DNA of 64,000 nucleotides. Source: Paramacrobiotus metropolitanus. Its lineage: Eukaryota; Tardigrada; Eutardigrada; Parachela; Macrobiotidae. The number at the start of each line of letters is the position of its first letter. Within the stretch, counting starts at the first letter, position 1. Positions 11,201 through 21,600 of the stretch are shown here, piece by piece. Position numbers and translations under genes: made by a program. The notes below the pieces were generated by a model. It did no database searches and was not told where the DNA came from. It worked only from the letters and a program-made list of their open reading frames with translations. The DNA is taken from positions 350,501 through 414,500 of the forward strand of contig NW_026570339.1 of assembly GCF_019649055.1 (NCBI RefSeq), read 5' to 3'.

Positions 11201-13285
11201 TCCGTCCAGGAGGAGAAGGATACCATTGTCGTTATTGGGCGTAAGGAAGATGTTGAGAAGGCCAAGGTGGACATTGAACGCACGCTGCAGGAATTGGTGA
11301 GAAAAGCCGGGCCATTTTTGCTGTTTACGTTTTTTTCTTGATTGTTTTGGTTCTGTTGATTAGTACATTAATTACTGGTTTCTGAATATTAGTTTTCCAG
11401 AATTGAATTTCCTTATTTTTAATAGAAGGGATTTGAATGAACGGTTGTAATTATTACTTTTAATGCTCCTAAATCTAAATTGCTGATGGAATGATTTGTT
11501 TGCAGCACAACACTGTGGACGACTCGGTGGATATCCCGGTGAAGTACCACAAGAACTTCACCGCGCGGCGCGCCGAAGAGATCCGGCACATCCAGGAGGA
11601 GACGGGCAACGTGAGCATCACGTTCCCGCGCATGGGCGAGGAGAACGAGAAGGTGCTGCTGCGCGGGCCCCAGGAGGCGGTGGACGCGGCCAAGCGGATG
11701 CTGCTGCAGCGCGTCGCCGACTGGGTGAGTTGCTTCCGTTGTTAATGTCTGTTGCGCATTGACTGATACCTACTGGTCGTCCACAGGAGTCCTACATCAC
11801 CATCGAGGTGGACATTCCCCCGCAGTACTACGGCAACATCATGGGCCCCAAGGGCGCGCGCGTCATGGACGTGTCCGACGAGTTCGACGTGCACATCAAG
11901 TTCCCCGAGCGCAAGGACAACCGCGCCAACAACAATAACAACGCCGCCCACGTCAACGGCGAGCAGCCGGCGCCTGCCGAGGGCACCAACGGGGAAGCGC
12001 CCAAGGAGGTCATCACCGTCACGGGCCGTCCGGAGGACTGCGAGGCCGCCAAACAGGCGCTCCTGGTAAGCAGTCTTTGCTTATTTCAACGCGGGATGGT
12101 GTTGAAGGATGCGAATAACATTGTGTCTGGTTGGACAGGATCTGGTGCCGGTGGTGGAGGAGATGCCCGTCCCCTTCGAGTACCACAGCAGCATCATCGG
12201 GAAGGCGGGCGCCAGCATCCGCAAGCTGATGGACGAGTTCAAGGTCAACATCAACATCCCCAACTCGGCCGAGCAGAGCGACGTCATCAAGATCCGCGGA
12301 CTGCGCCGTAACGTGGATGAAGCCAAGGAAGGGCTGGCGGCGCGCGTCAAGGAGCTGGACAAGCTCAAGGAGGAGCGGGTGTGAAGCGGTGCTTGTTGTA
12401 ATGTCGATGCAGAGGATTAATTCTAGTTGGTTGTGTTGCAGGCGCTGCGCAACTTCCGCGTGGAGATGCGCGTGGAGCCCAAGTACCACTTCCAGCTGAT
12501 CGGCCAGCGCGGCGTGGAGGTGAACAAGCTGCGCAACGAGTTCCAGGTGGAGCTGCAGTTCCCGCGCAGTGACGCGGCCGCCGAGGACGCCGACAAGATC
12601 GTCATCGTCGGCCTGGAGTCGCAGGCGCAGGCGGCGCGCGACAAGATCCAGGCCATCATCGAGGCCGAGGTGAGGGAGGCGTTGTTGATTGCTGGCGCAG
12701 AGGTAGACTGTAATGGCGTTGGTTGTGGTCGTGTAGAAGAGCAAGTCGCGCGTGGAGGTGCCGCTGGACAGCCGCATCCACGCCCGCATCATCGGCGGCA
12801 AGGGCGCCGCGCTGAAGCGCCTGGAGGACCGCTTCAAGGTCAAGATCAACTTCCCGCGCCGCGACGACGAGGACGCCAACGTGGTGACGGTGGTGGGCGA
12901 CGAGGAGAACGTGTACGACTGCGAGGCGGAGCTGAAGCGCCTGGAGGACATCTACGTGAGTCCCCTGGCTTGTTTTCGTTGAGAACGTGGCTAATTCGTG
13001 TTTATGTCGTTACAGCTGGACGATGTGGTGGAGAACGAGACCCTGCGCGCCTACCACTCCCCGGCCACGGCCGCCGGCCGCCAGGACGCCCGCCAGAACC
13101 ACAACGGCGCGGCGACGGCCGCCGGACAGTCCGGCTCCGGGTTCGTGGTGAAGGGCGCGCCCTGGGAGCAGAACCTGGAGGAGTTCCCCACGCTGAACCG
13201 CCAGAGCAGCGACGCGGGCAGCGGCAACTCCGTCCCGGCCGCCTCCGCCGCCGTCAGCAACTCGCGCTGGGGCGCCCCGCGCTGA
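8299..13285 (+). CDS. HDLBP: Vigilin (HDL-binding protein), 15 KH domains, 16 exons, 1,278 aa
   Basis: Exons: 8299-8514, 8578-8689, 8749-9023, 9082-9345, 9410-9616, 9675-9966, 10026-10381, 10442-10660, 10723-11028, 11162-11296, 11506-11724, 11787-12065, 12139-12378, 12442-12669, 12737-12955, 13016-13285. All join in frame (3,837 nt). Vigilin is a multi-KH RNA-binding protein associated with ribosomes and ER-bound mRNA. The N-terminus has the family motif YSEAFPALPDK, and the C-terminus has GFVVKGAPWE and EEFPTL. Fifteen KH units follow from residue ~73 to 1189, often one per exon. Intact GXXG loops include GAKG (KH2), GKGG (KH5, KH8), GKSG (KH6), GQKG (KH7), GPKG (KH12), GKAG (KH13) and GGKG (KH15). 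KH3 (GPNN), KH10 (GANR) and KH11 (ARRA) are degenerate; the human KH11 loop is also non-canonical. KH12 holds an Asn-rich insert. Most introns are only 57-75 bp; those flanking exon 10 are longer. Start chosen at the first ATG before the conserved N-terminal motif. Confidence 0.95.
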
Positions 13286-14335
13286 GCCTGAGGCTGAGCG
13301 GACCGGCCCGGCCCGCCTTCGTCCCGCTTGCCGTCCTCATGATCCGCCTCAGGCGTGCGACGAGGGATCCCTTCCCTCGACGAACCTTACAAGCCCCTTT
13401 CTAACCTCGCTCACCGTCAGAAACAGAATCAGCCGCGTCGCGTGTTAATCGTAGTTGTGCCTTGACGGCGCTGAACAGACTAAACAGAACAGATCAGATA
13501 GATGTTGTACGTGTTGCTTTGTTGTTGTGTTGCCATTGCAGTTGTCGTACAGATACTGGTATAGCAGCGCCGATTGACTAATCGTCAGTTGGATTGTGTT
13601 GTCTTAGGTGATGATTGTAGACTGTGTCGGAACGATAGATTGTTTGATTACAGTACAGTACTTTGATAGATAGACGCTGCAGATGCTGTTGTGGTCCATA
13701 ATTGTGTTTGTTTCGCTCTGCTTTTCACTAATGCGCCTCAAGTGCCTTTATTGCCATAATAAATAACGATTAATTACTGTACCAATAAAGTTATAAACCT
13801 GCTATGTTGAATGATGTACGGATGTGCTGTATATGTGTGATTGATTCTGTTTCCGGCAAAAATATGCATCTGCATCTCCACAGATATGATACCGCGAAGA
13901 ATTTTAGTTTCCATTCCTATTTAAGAAAATTATGTATGGAAGAAAAAAAATAAACAGTTAAAATGATAAAAAAATGACTATATTAATAAGAAAACACGTC
14001 TTATTTGTTTCAGGTTTTCTTACACTTCTACTCTTTTCCTTTTACATATAATTAATTTTATCAACTAGCATCTTTAAGACTGTACTTACTGGACAGGAGA
14101 CATGTTCGAACTGCCGACCTTCGTCATTTTAAAGGGTGTTACTGTGCAAGCCGGCGCCGCTGCACTTTGAAATATGTATCCAGATGACCTTAATGTTGCT
14201 TGGCCCACGCCGGCGGCTGCCTACGACGCGTACATCAACGGTCGCTTAGTCTTTTGTGGTGTGGCTGATCAGTAATTAGGCTGGAGCCGAGTGCTTCAGT
14301 CGCCGGTGCAGCCAAGCCCGACGTTTTAATTCGGT
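13286..14335. other. Vigilin 3' UTR and spacer before the GT31-like gene
   Basis: The first ~500 bases are the likely vigilin 3' UTR. The remainder is AT-rich until GC rises after about 14140. Two short ATG frames (14103 and 14176) have GC-rich codons and could be part of a missing first exon of the next gene. Neither can be spliced to it in a phase I can support. Confidence 0.35.
13758..13789 (+). terminator. Poly(A) signals of vigilin
   Basis: Two AATAAA hexamers (13758-13763 and 13784-13789) about 480 bases after the vigilin stop, on the coding strand and before the next gene. Confidence 0.6.
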
Positions 14336-16097
14336 GTGGCCCGCGTCGACTGGGCGGCACAGGCGCCCCTCCTCGGGCGGCTGCAGCACTTCGCCGAGTT
14401 CTGCAGCGGCGTGTTCACGGCCACGGTGGCCGAGATGAAGCGCAGGTATCCGGCCAAGACGCAGCAGCCGGCCTTCGTCAGTGCCGTGGCCATGAAGAGC
14501 TTCTTCCGCATCTTCGCGCTGGAGGACACGCAGGACACCTTCCTCGAGCTGCTGGACGAGGCCGGGGCGCTGCTGGAGGTCATGGGCATGACGAATCTCG
14601 TTTCCGGTCAGTCGCGCTCTCGTCGTTACAAAATATCCACTGCTTCCGGTTGCGTAGCAACGCTTTGATTTTACAGATCTCCTAAGCGGGCATCTCTACG
14701 AACAAATGCTCGCTCCCGGCAAACTGACGGCCGCCGGAAACGGCGGTTCCGTGGGCTTGGGTGGACTGGCCGACCTGTTCTTGTCGGCGCCAGCGCTGCG
14801 GTCAGCCACCTCCACCACGACGGCAGTCAGTGCGGCCGGCGAACAGGAAGCCGAAGAGGAGGAAATGGATAACTCGGCGGCCTTCGTCTCTAACGAACAG
14901 GTAGAGAATAATAAAAATATAACTAAGTAAAACAACTGACCTGACGCGTGTTTCCGGTGGCAGTTCGAGGGCATCATGGAGCTGTACGACAGCATGTTCC
15001 GCGACGACGAGACCCGCAACGCCACCGCGGCCAAGCTGGAGCTGGCCGGGCGCGTCTTCCTGCAGGGCTGGTACGAGTCGATGCGGCGCTTCGGACGCGA
15101 ACGCGGCAAACTGGCGCCGAAGCCCTTCACGCCGGCCGACTTCGCCAACTACATGGAGGCCATCGAGGTGCCCTTCTCCAACATCATCGACTTCGCCTAC
15201 CCGCTCAACAACGAGCGCGCCTGCGACGGGCCACCGGAAGTGACGCTGGTGGCCGTGTTGTCCCGTTCGCGCAACGCGGCGCTGCGGCGGGCCATCCGCC
15301 AGACGTGGGCGGTGCCGACCGCGCTGGGCGGCGGTCTGAAGGTGGTCTTCCTGATGAGTGACCGCGAGACGGAGCGGCCGGCGCTGCGACAGGAGAGCGA
15401 AGAGTTCCGCGACATCGTGACGGTGGATGTCCCAGAGACGTACGACTACCTCCCGCGGCGGGTGCTGGCGCTGCTGGACTGGGCCAGCCGTTACTGCGCG
15501 GCGGCGGCGTATGTCTTTAAAACGACCGAGCAGGTCTATCTCAACGCCACCCTCCTGCGGGAGCAGGTATTCCTGATGCTTTTATATTATATAGTGCCCA
15601 ATTTGACACCGCTGCCTTTGCAGGTGGATTTCGCCAAAAAAGCCGGTGCGGCGGAATCGGCGGACGCGCCGGTGCAGATCGTGGGCAACCTGGTGAAGAA
15701 CGCCTCGGTGGAGCGGAATCCGCTGTTCCTGCAGCACCTCTTCTACGACGAGTACCCCTTCGACAGCCTCCCGACCCACCTGCGCGGCTTCGGCTACCTG
15801 CTGAGCCGGGACTTCGCCAAGCAAGCCGTCGCCGTGGCCAAGGACTTCCCGCTGATGCGCACCGACGACCTCCTCGTCAGCGCCATCCTCGCCAACAAGC
15901 TAAAGGTCGCGCCGCACGCCTTCCAGAAGGGACAGCGCGTCTACGCCCTCGGCCGCGGTCAGCTGACCCAGCCGGATACCCGAAAGGTCAAGGAAGAAGT
16001 GTGCCGGGAGAAGCGCGATACGCTGGTGTTCGGCGGGAAACTGGACGCGCCGGAAATGCTGCTGTTGCATGAGTATCTGCTGTCCTGTCCGGCCTAG
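14336..16097 (+). CDS. GT31 (beta-1,3-galactosyltransferase-like) protein lacking the DDD motif; 5' end uncertain
   Basis: Exons: (5' limit uncertain) 14336-14606, 14677-14900, 14964-15566, 15624-16097. The visible frame is 523 codons. The C-terminal half is recognisable as a GT31 glycosyltransferase: VTLVAVLSRSRN, then RRAIRQTW (canonical R-x-I-R-x-T-W), VVFLMSDRE, a DIV-to-TYDYL segment, and GFGYLLSRDFAKQAV. GT31 enzymes transfer Gal, GalNAc or GlcNAc in the Golgi. At the usual metal-binding site (K-T-D-D-D-v-F-v-N) this protein reads KTTEQVYLN (TEQ at 15525-15533), so all three aspartates are missing. The ~250-residue N-terminal part is not recognised, and no membrane anchor is visible. 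An in-frame TAA at 14327 blocks extension upstream, and no ATG precedes 14434. So the true start is either ATG 14434 or in an unidentified upstream exon; CAG at about 14363 and 14390 are possible acceptors. Splice phases of the other introns are consistent. It could be a pseudoenzyme or a diverged enzyme. Confidence 0.75.
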
Positions 16098-16416
16098 TTA
16101 TAACGCATGTATATACGGCGTTTATACCGGTTGTTCACGCTGTGCCCTATTGTTTCCAGGAGATTAATATTAATTTCCTAATCATTCGTTATTCATGACA
16201 AATTTACTGTTCAGCAATAATTCGGATAAAAGTAGTCGAAACATCAGAACGAACATTGTACAATATTGAGCATATAAGCAGTGGACCAGTGGTATTCAAC
16301 AACATTAACAAAATCAAACGGAAAGCACCGACTGGCACCGGCAGTGCCGGTTTTTTAACTCAACTTCCGGCAGTATCACAGTCACAGTATTAGGCCGTAG
16401 GAAACTGGCCCTCCCT
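16098..16416. other. Spacer between two convergent glycosyltransferase genes
   Basis: About 320 bases of AT-rich sequence holding the 3' ends of both flanking genes. No AATAAA was seen on either strand. It contains a small GC-rich inverted repeat followed by a T run (16334-16356). Confidence 0.5.
16334..16356. repeat. GC-rich inverted repeat followed by six T
   Basis: ACCGGCA and TGCCGGT flank a single G at 16337-16351. An alternative fold pairs GGCAC with GTGCC around a 5-nt loop. TTTTTT follows directly. It sits between convergent stop codons, 60 bases from the minus-strand stop. Confidence 0.5.
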
Positions 16417-17671
16417 TCAACGGCGGTTGCGTGGCTTGAGTTTATCGGTGAGCGGGTCCATTTCGTCGTTGAAGGCCTCCCAGTAGGGCGGCAGCGTGCG
16501 GTTCTCGTGGATGTACAGCAGCAACTCCTTGTGCGTGGTCAGCCGTTGGCCCGGCGTGTAAAGGTCATCGGGGGAGTGGACCGGCACGCCGCCGTGGCGC
16601 TCGTAGGAGTGGATGGCCAGCGAGTTGGTCCAGTTGATTTTCTGGTGCTGGTGGAAATAGACGGCGAGGTTGTAGGGGTGCGGGTTGTTGCAGACGTGGT
16701 TGGCCACGTAGGTCTCCTCGCGGTACAGCACCGAGAGGTACTTGCTGACGAAGGCCTGGTTGAAGTTCCAGTCCTTCACGTAGATGTCCTGGTAGCTGCG
16801 GCGCCAGGCGTACAACAGAGCGGCGTCCGGCCACCCCGCGATGAAGCCGATGTTGTAGCCGTCCTCGTCGCCGTAGCACGTGATGGCGCGCCAGCGCCGC
16901 AGGATGTCGCGGATGCGGCCGCCGCGCACGAAGAACACGTCGAAGTCCACGGCCACGCCGCCGTACTCCAGCAACACGTCCAGCTTGACCATGTCCGCGG
17001 CGTGCTCCTTCCAGCCCAACTCCTTCGGCTTCCCCATGCGCTGACCGGCCGCCGTCGGCGCCGAGCGCGGCCGGTGCTGGATGTGACCTTTCTTTGTCAA
17101 CATGTCCCAGTACATACCTAATAATTAAACGCGTCAGTTACATTTACTGAAATTAAATAAGATGATGAATCCAAAGGAAATTAAGTAAATAAACTGAGAA
17201 TGTAATAAAATAAAAGTAAATTAAGTCAAATAAAAATAAAATAATTATATAATAAGAAGTGTCTGTAAAGTATCGAAGGATTTGGCTAGACTGACCTATT
17301 GGCTCAAAGTCGCCGTGGACGAAAATCCCGTCCGGCTGCAAGCGCTGCACCGCCGACATAACACTGAGATAATCCAGGAAGCGGAACGTCAGGTTGCCGT
17401 CGTCCGGCCGGAAACGCACGTAATGCACGTACAACGGTCGCAAGTCTGGCCCGTCGGCTCGTGCCACGCGGCCGGAGTGTGCCGGCGCATGGGCAGCCAC
17501 CCGGGCGGCCGCTTCGTGGAGATCCGCGGCGTAGACGGTGGTCGGCGCGGCGTTGTAGCGGTAGAGCAGCAGCACGAAGGTCAGCGACAGCACGCTGACC
17601 AGCGCTATGATGGCCCGCCCACCGGGCCGCGCCCACAGCCAGGACGACACGCCCGACACCCAGCGCCACAT
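16417..17671 (-). CDS. Type II membrane glycosyltransferase with DXD motif, 358 aa
   Basis: Two exons, 17296-17671 and 16417-17117, on the minus strand. The donor is GTCAGT, the acceptor ATTATTAG, and the total is 359 codons including stop. The protein has a short cytoplasmic N-terminus and a signal anchor at about residues 18-37 (ALVSVLSLTFVLLLY). A lumenal domain follows with HAADMVKLDVLLEYGG and then AVDFDVFFVR, whose D-F-D (residues ~183-185) is the metal and nucleotide-sugar DXD. This arrangement is typical of the Gly_transf_sug group, which includes alpha-1,4-galactosyl/GlcNAc transferases and related invertebrate proteins. A later stretch, DGYNIGFIAGWPDAALLYAW, also fits the family. 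The acceptor substrate cannot be told. Start: first ATG, just before the anchor. The length is normal for the family. It converges with the GT31-like gene, but nothing in the sequence shows they share a pathway. Confidence 0.85.
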
Positions 17672-18610
17672 CCTGCTTCCGGTCGCTCGCTAAAGCTGCT
17701 GTTCGGCTCACATTCTTTGCGCTTAATACTGCACTGTGACGTGTCACATATATAAGAATCAGTTGTACATTTCAGTAAGGTTAAAAATGAACAATCTGAA
17801 TATCCGGGAACGACTGCAGCTGTCATTAAAGACAAGGAAGAACAGGAAATTCAGGGTGAAATTGATGGGCAAGTAGCAGTGGACTGTGTCGTAATTGATT
17901 GGAGCGGGTTGTTGGAGTGGCGTTTGAGGCCGTTAAGACTGAGCGAGCTGTTTGAGTGAATATTTCATAATTTCGGTGTGAGTGCCGCAGCGCCGAACAC
18001 TCCGGCTTATCTTATCACAGCTGCGATAACTCCCTCCTTTAGCTTACAATGGCCGACATTGTTGACTCAATAACAGCCATTTTCACGCTGTGCCGCCTGC
18101 TGCACAACTGCAATCATCGCGACGGAGCGCATACGCAGTACTCACAGCGAGCATGCTGGACTGGAACGACGGATTTATTTATTCGCAGCTTAATTCAACA
18201 ATTACCAATGCCAATCCAACATTAAACAGAACGCACACAGAACAGACACCCATTATACTGTTATAACCTAATCAACTAACCCTGTTTTCCAGGTAGAAGG
18301 AAGCTACGGCTACTGAATAAAACAAAACACTTGCAAAAATATGCTCGTATTAAAATGAATGCGATAGGACACGCAAGCAGAAAAGAGGCGAGTAGTACAA
18401 ATGCGATGAAGACGTGAAAAGAGACGAGTGATGTGGAGAGTGAGAAGACAAGAATTAGTCAACGCGACCGCCAATTAGCCAACCAAGTTGAACCACAGCT
18501 GGCCCCGCAATGCAGACAAACAGACAGAAACAGACAGACAAACGGGACAGACAACACCAGCCCCCTGGACAGGGACAGCCACCCGCGGGGCAGGACGGGG
18601 CGAGGCTCGC
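17672..18610. other. Glycosyltransferase promoter region and SERBP1 3' UTR
   Basis: No coding exon seen. The left part is upstream of the minus-strand glycosyltransferase. The right part is the probable 3' UTR of SERBP1, with AATAAA signals at 18174-18183 on the minus strand. Confidence 0.5.
18174..18183 (-). terminator. Poly(A) signals of the SERBP1 gene
   Basis: Two overlapping AATAAA hexamers on the minus strand (TTTATTTATT on the plus strand), about 430 bases after the SERBP1 stop. Confidence 0.5.
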
Positions 18611-21600
18611 TCATTCTTTGGTTGCCGCCGCGCCCCCGCCCCCGCCGGCGCCCTTGCCGCCCAGCGCCGGGAAGTCCAGCGGGTCCTCGATGCGCGGCGC
18701 CGCCGCCGACGACTGCGGACCGCCGCGCCCTCCGCGGTACCCTCCGCGGCCGCCCTCGTAACCGCCCCGGCCCCCCTCGTAGCCCCCGCGGCCCTCGTAC
18801 CCTCCGCGGCCTCCTTCGTACCCGCCGCGACCGCCTTCGTAGCCTCCGCGGCCCTCGTAGCCGCCCCGGCCGCCTTCGTAGCCACCACGACCGCCGCGCC
18901 TGTGTGAAACATAAAGAGCGTGTAAATAAACACAAAGCCTTCCTCCGCTCAAGGACACTCACCCGCGACCGCCGCCGCCCCGTCCGAAGCCGCGTCCGGC
19001 GCCCCCGCGCTCGCTGCTGCCGCGGAAGGCCTTGGTGTTGGCGTCCGACACGTGCATTCCCGAGTAGATGCCGCTGAGCAGCTCCTGCTCCAGACTGCTC
19101 TCCTCCGCGCGGTTACCGCGCTCCTTGCCGCGCTCTTCCTCCTGCAAACAGACAAGCATTCTCTGTCACCACCCATCCCTGCATAGCGTACTAGACACTA
19201 CACAATAAAATGCGGTTCAACTAAGAATACAACCAAGTCCGTCACGAAAGCCAGCTTTATCAATATACTATTTGTTATTTGACATCTACAAGCAACTTTA
19301 CAATTATTTATTATAACACCATGTGCAAAATACAATAATATTACATGGTACTACATGCACTTCTATCGGGTGTGAAAAGCCAAGAAGTGTCAGTGCACTG
19401 TGGTCTTACTCACCTCGGCGGCGTCGTGCTTGTGGGCCTCGTGCAGCACGGTGGCGCTCTTGACCCAGGAGGAGTCCTCGCCCTCGCCCGGCTTGCGAAT
19501 GTTGTACTGCGGCTTGCTCTTGCGCTCCGCCTCCTGCTGGCGCCGGTACTCCTCCAGCGTCATCTGCGCCTCCTCGCGGCGCCGCTCCTCCTGCTGGCGC
19601 TGGTAGGCCTCCTCCTCCTCCGCGCTGCGCTTCGGCTCGTACGCCTCCTGCTCGCCGCCTTCCGCTAATTAATTAAACAGTTTTTATAGACAGCCGCTAC
19701 AGCACTCTGCACAGCCAATCATGCCCATTCCCCCACCTTCGCCTTCGAGCTCCTCGGGAGCCGCGGTCTCCTCCGCGTTGGGCTCGTAGCCGTCCAGCTG
19801 CGTGCCCCAGTTGTGACTGCCGGCGCCTTCGCGCTTCTCCACCGCCTTCACGCCACTACGCAATGCAACAAACACATAATAATGAACAAAATAATGAAAT
19901 GAATTATTTCCGTAACAGGCCCTTTACTATGACAGTTAACAGGCCGTGGTATGCGCAACACAATGTAACAACTACTAATTTTAAAATTAAAAAAATATCT
20001 TAAAATTTACCTAAGTAGAGTTACTAATAAAACAAAAAATAAATTAATAGTACAGTTCTAATGCTAAAATGATGAATACTTACGCCTTCTCGGTGCCCGA
20101 ATGGCGGTCGTACAGACGCTTGCCGCGGTTGTCGTAGGCCTGGCCAGTGCCTGTTCCTTCGTGGCTGAAACGGTCCTCGCGCGGTCCTCCTCGGTAGCCG
20201 CCGCGGTAACCCCCGCGACCGCCGCCCCGACTGAAGGAGCGGCTGCTGTCGCCGCCCTCACCGGCGCTGACACGCCCACTCTGGTCGCCGGTGTCCCGTG
20301 GACTGTTCAAATAAAACAACATCAGGACGCGTTGACGAAGATGAAGAAACTACAATAAAGTCTGTGTGCTTACGTGTAACCGGCAGCGTTTTCACCCTGC
20401 TGCTCGCCACCCTCCTGCTGCTCGTAGTCGCGGCGTCCGTAGCCGGGTCGGCCGAACTGTCGCGGCGGTCGATCGGAGCGCTCCTGGTTCTGCTGATCGT
20501 AGCCGCCGTTGCCACCGAACTCTCCCTGGCGCTCCTGACGCGGCCCACGCGGCGGACGCGGTCCTCGCTCTTCGCCGCCGCTGCGGGGTCCGCCGAAGTC
20601 GCGTTTGCCGAAGCCGCGTTCGCCGCCCTCGCGCTGGCCTCCTTCGTTGCCGCGTTCCGCCCGCTCCCCGCCAAAGTTGCGACCGCCCCCGAAAGGCGCT
20701 CGTTCCCCGCCGCCTCCCTGGCGCTCACGATCGCCGCGCTGCTGACGCTCTGCAATACAGCAATAATATTAAAAAAATAAATTTCAATTTATGCACAAAA
20801 TAAGGGATACAATATCCTATCGAACCTGAAAAAACCACGGCAATATCATGCCCAAGTCATTTTTTCCGACATGAATACCTCCATTCATCTTGCGCAGCGA
20901 ATTATAGCATTATAATAGAAGATGGTGTGAATTCAAGATTTTAATAAGGAAATGTCGCCCACTGCTTTTCCCCAAACACTGCCTTGAAATTGTCCACAAG
21001 GCAGAATGGATTATTTTTAATTTTATAGAGTTTTTATTAAACGGTGCTTGTCTTTGCTAATGCTGAATAAACCCATCGATTCGGGAAAAAAAAACTCGGA
21101 ATAAATCTAAATAAGGCTAGAGAAAAATCTATTCAGAATAAAATAATAACCAATAATTAAATTAACACGGTCAGCCTTCTACTGACTACTGGCAATAATT
21201 ACAAGATCTCAATCTCAACAGCAGCACTACTGCGCGTTAAAATTACACAACGAAGAACACGGAGGTGATGCAAAGCCTGCGGCTGCGCGCAGCACGAAGC
21301 CTACATGCACAGCCCGGTGTGTGCATTCAGATGCAGATTAAACCACGACAATATTCACAATAAGCCGCAATTTGTCACGCGCACCACCTGCCTGGGTAAA
21401 AGGCCTCTCTAATTTTATCCAGCCACAACGGCACTTACCGGCGGGGTGTCGCTGCTGGTCCTGCAGGACGCCGCCCTGGCCCTGTCCCTGGTTGTTGTTG
21501 TTGACGCGCGGTCCACCGGGTCCGCCGGCGCGCTGTCCCTGCCCCTGTCCCGGGCCGCCCGCTCCCGCCGCCACCGGGCCCTTGCCGGCGCCGCCCACCG

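Noticed and set aside
12427-13404. 325-codon plus-strand frame at the vigilin 3' end
   Set aside because: It agrees with exon 14 but then runs through an intron into wrong-frame Gly/Arg-rich sequence. The KH15 exon and C-terminal motifs lie in the spliced frame.
20258-20803. Open frames on both strands over 20258-20803
   Set aside because: Shadow frames of SERBP1 exon 3. The real minus-strand frame has no ATG and gives RGG-type sequence that joins both neighbouring exons in phase.
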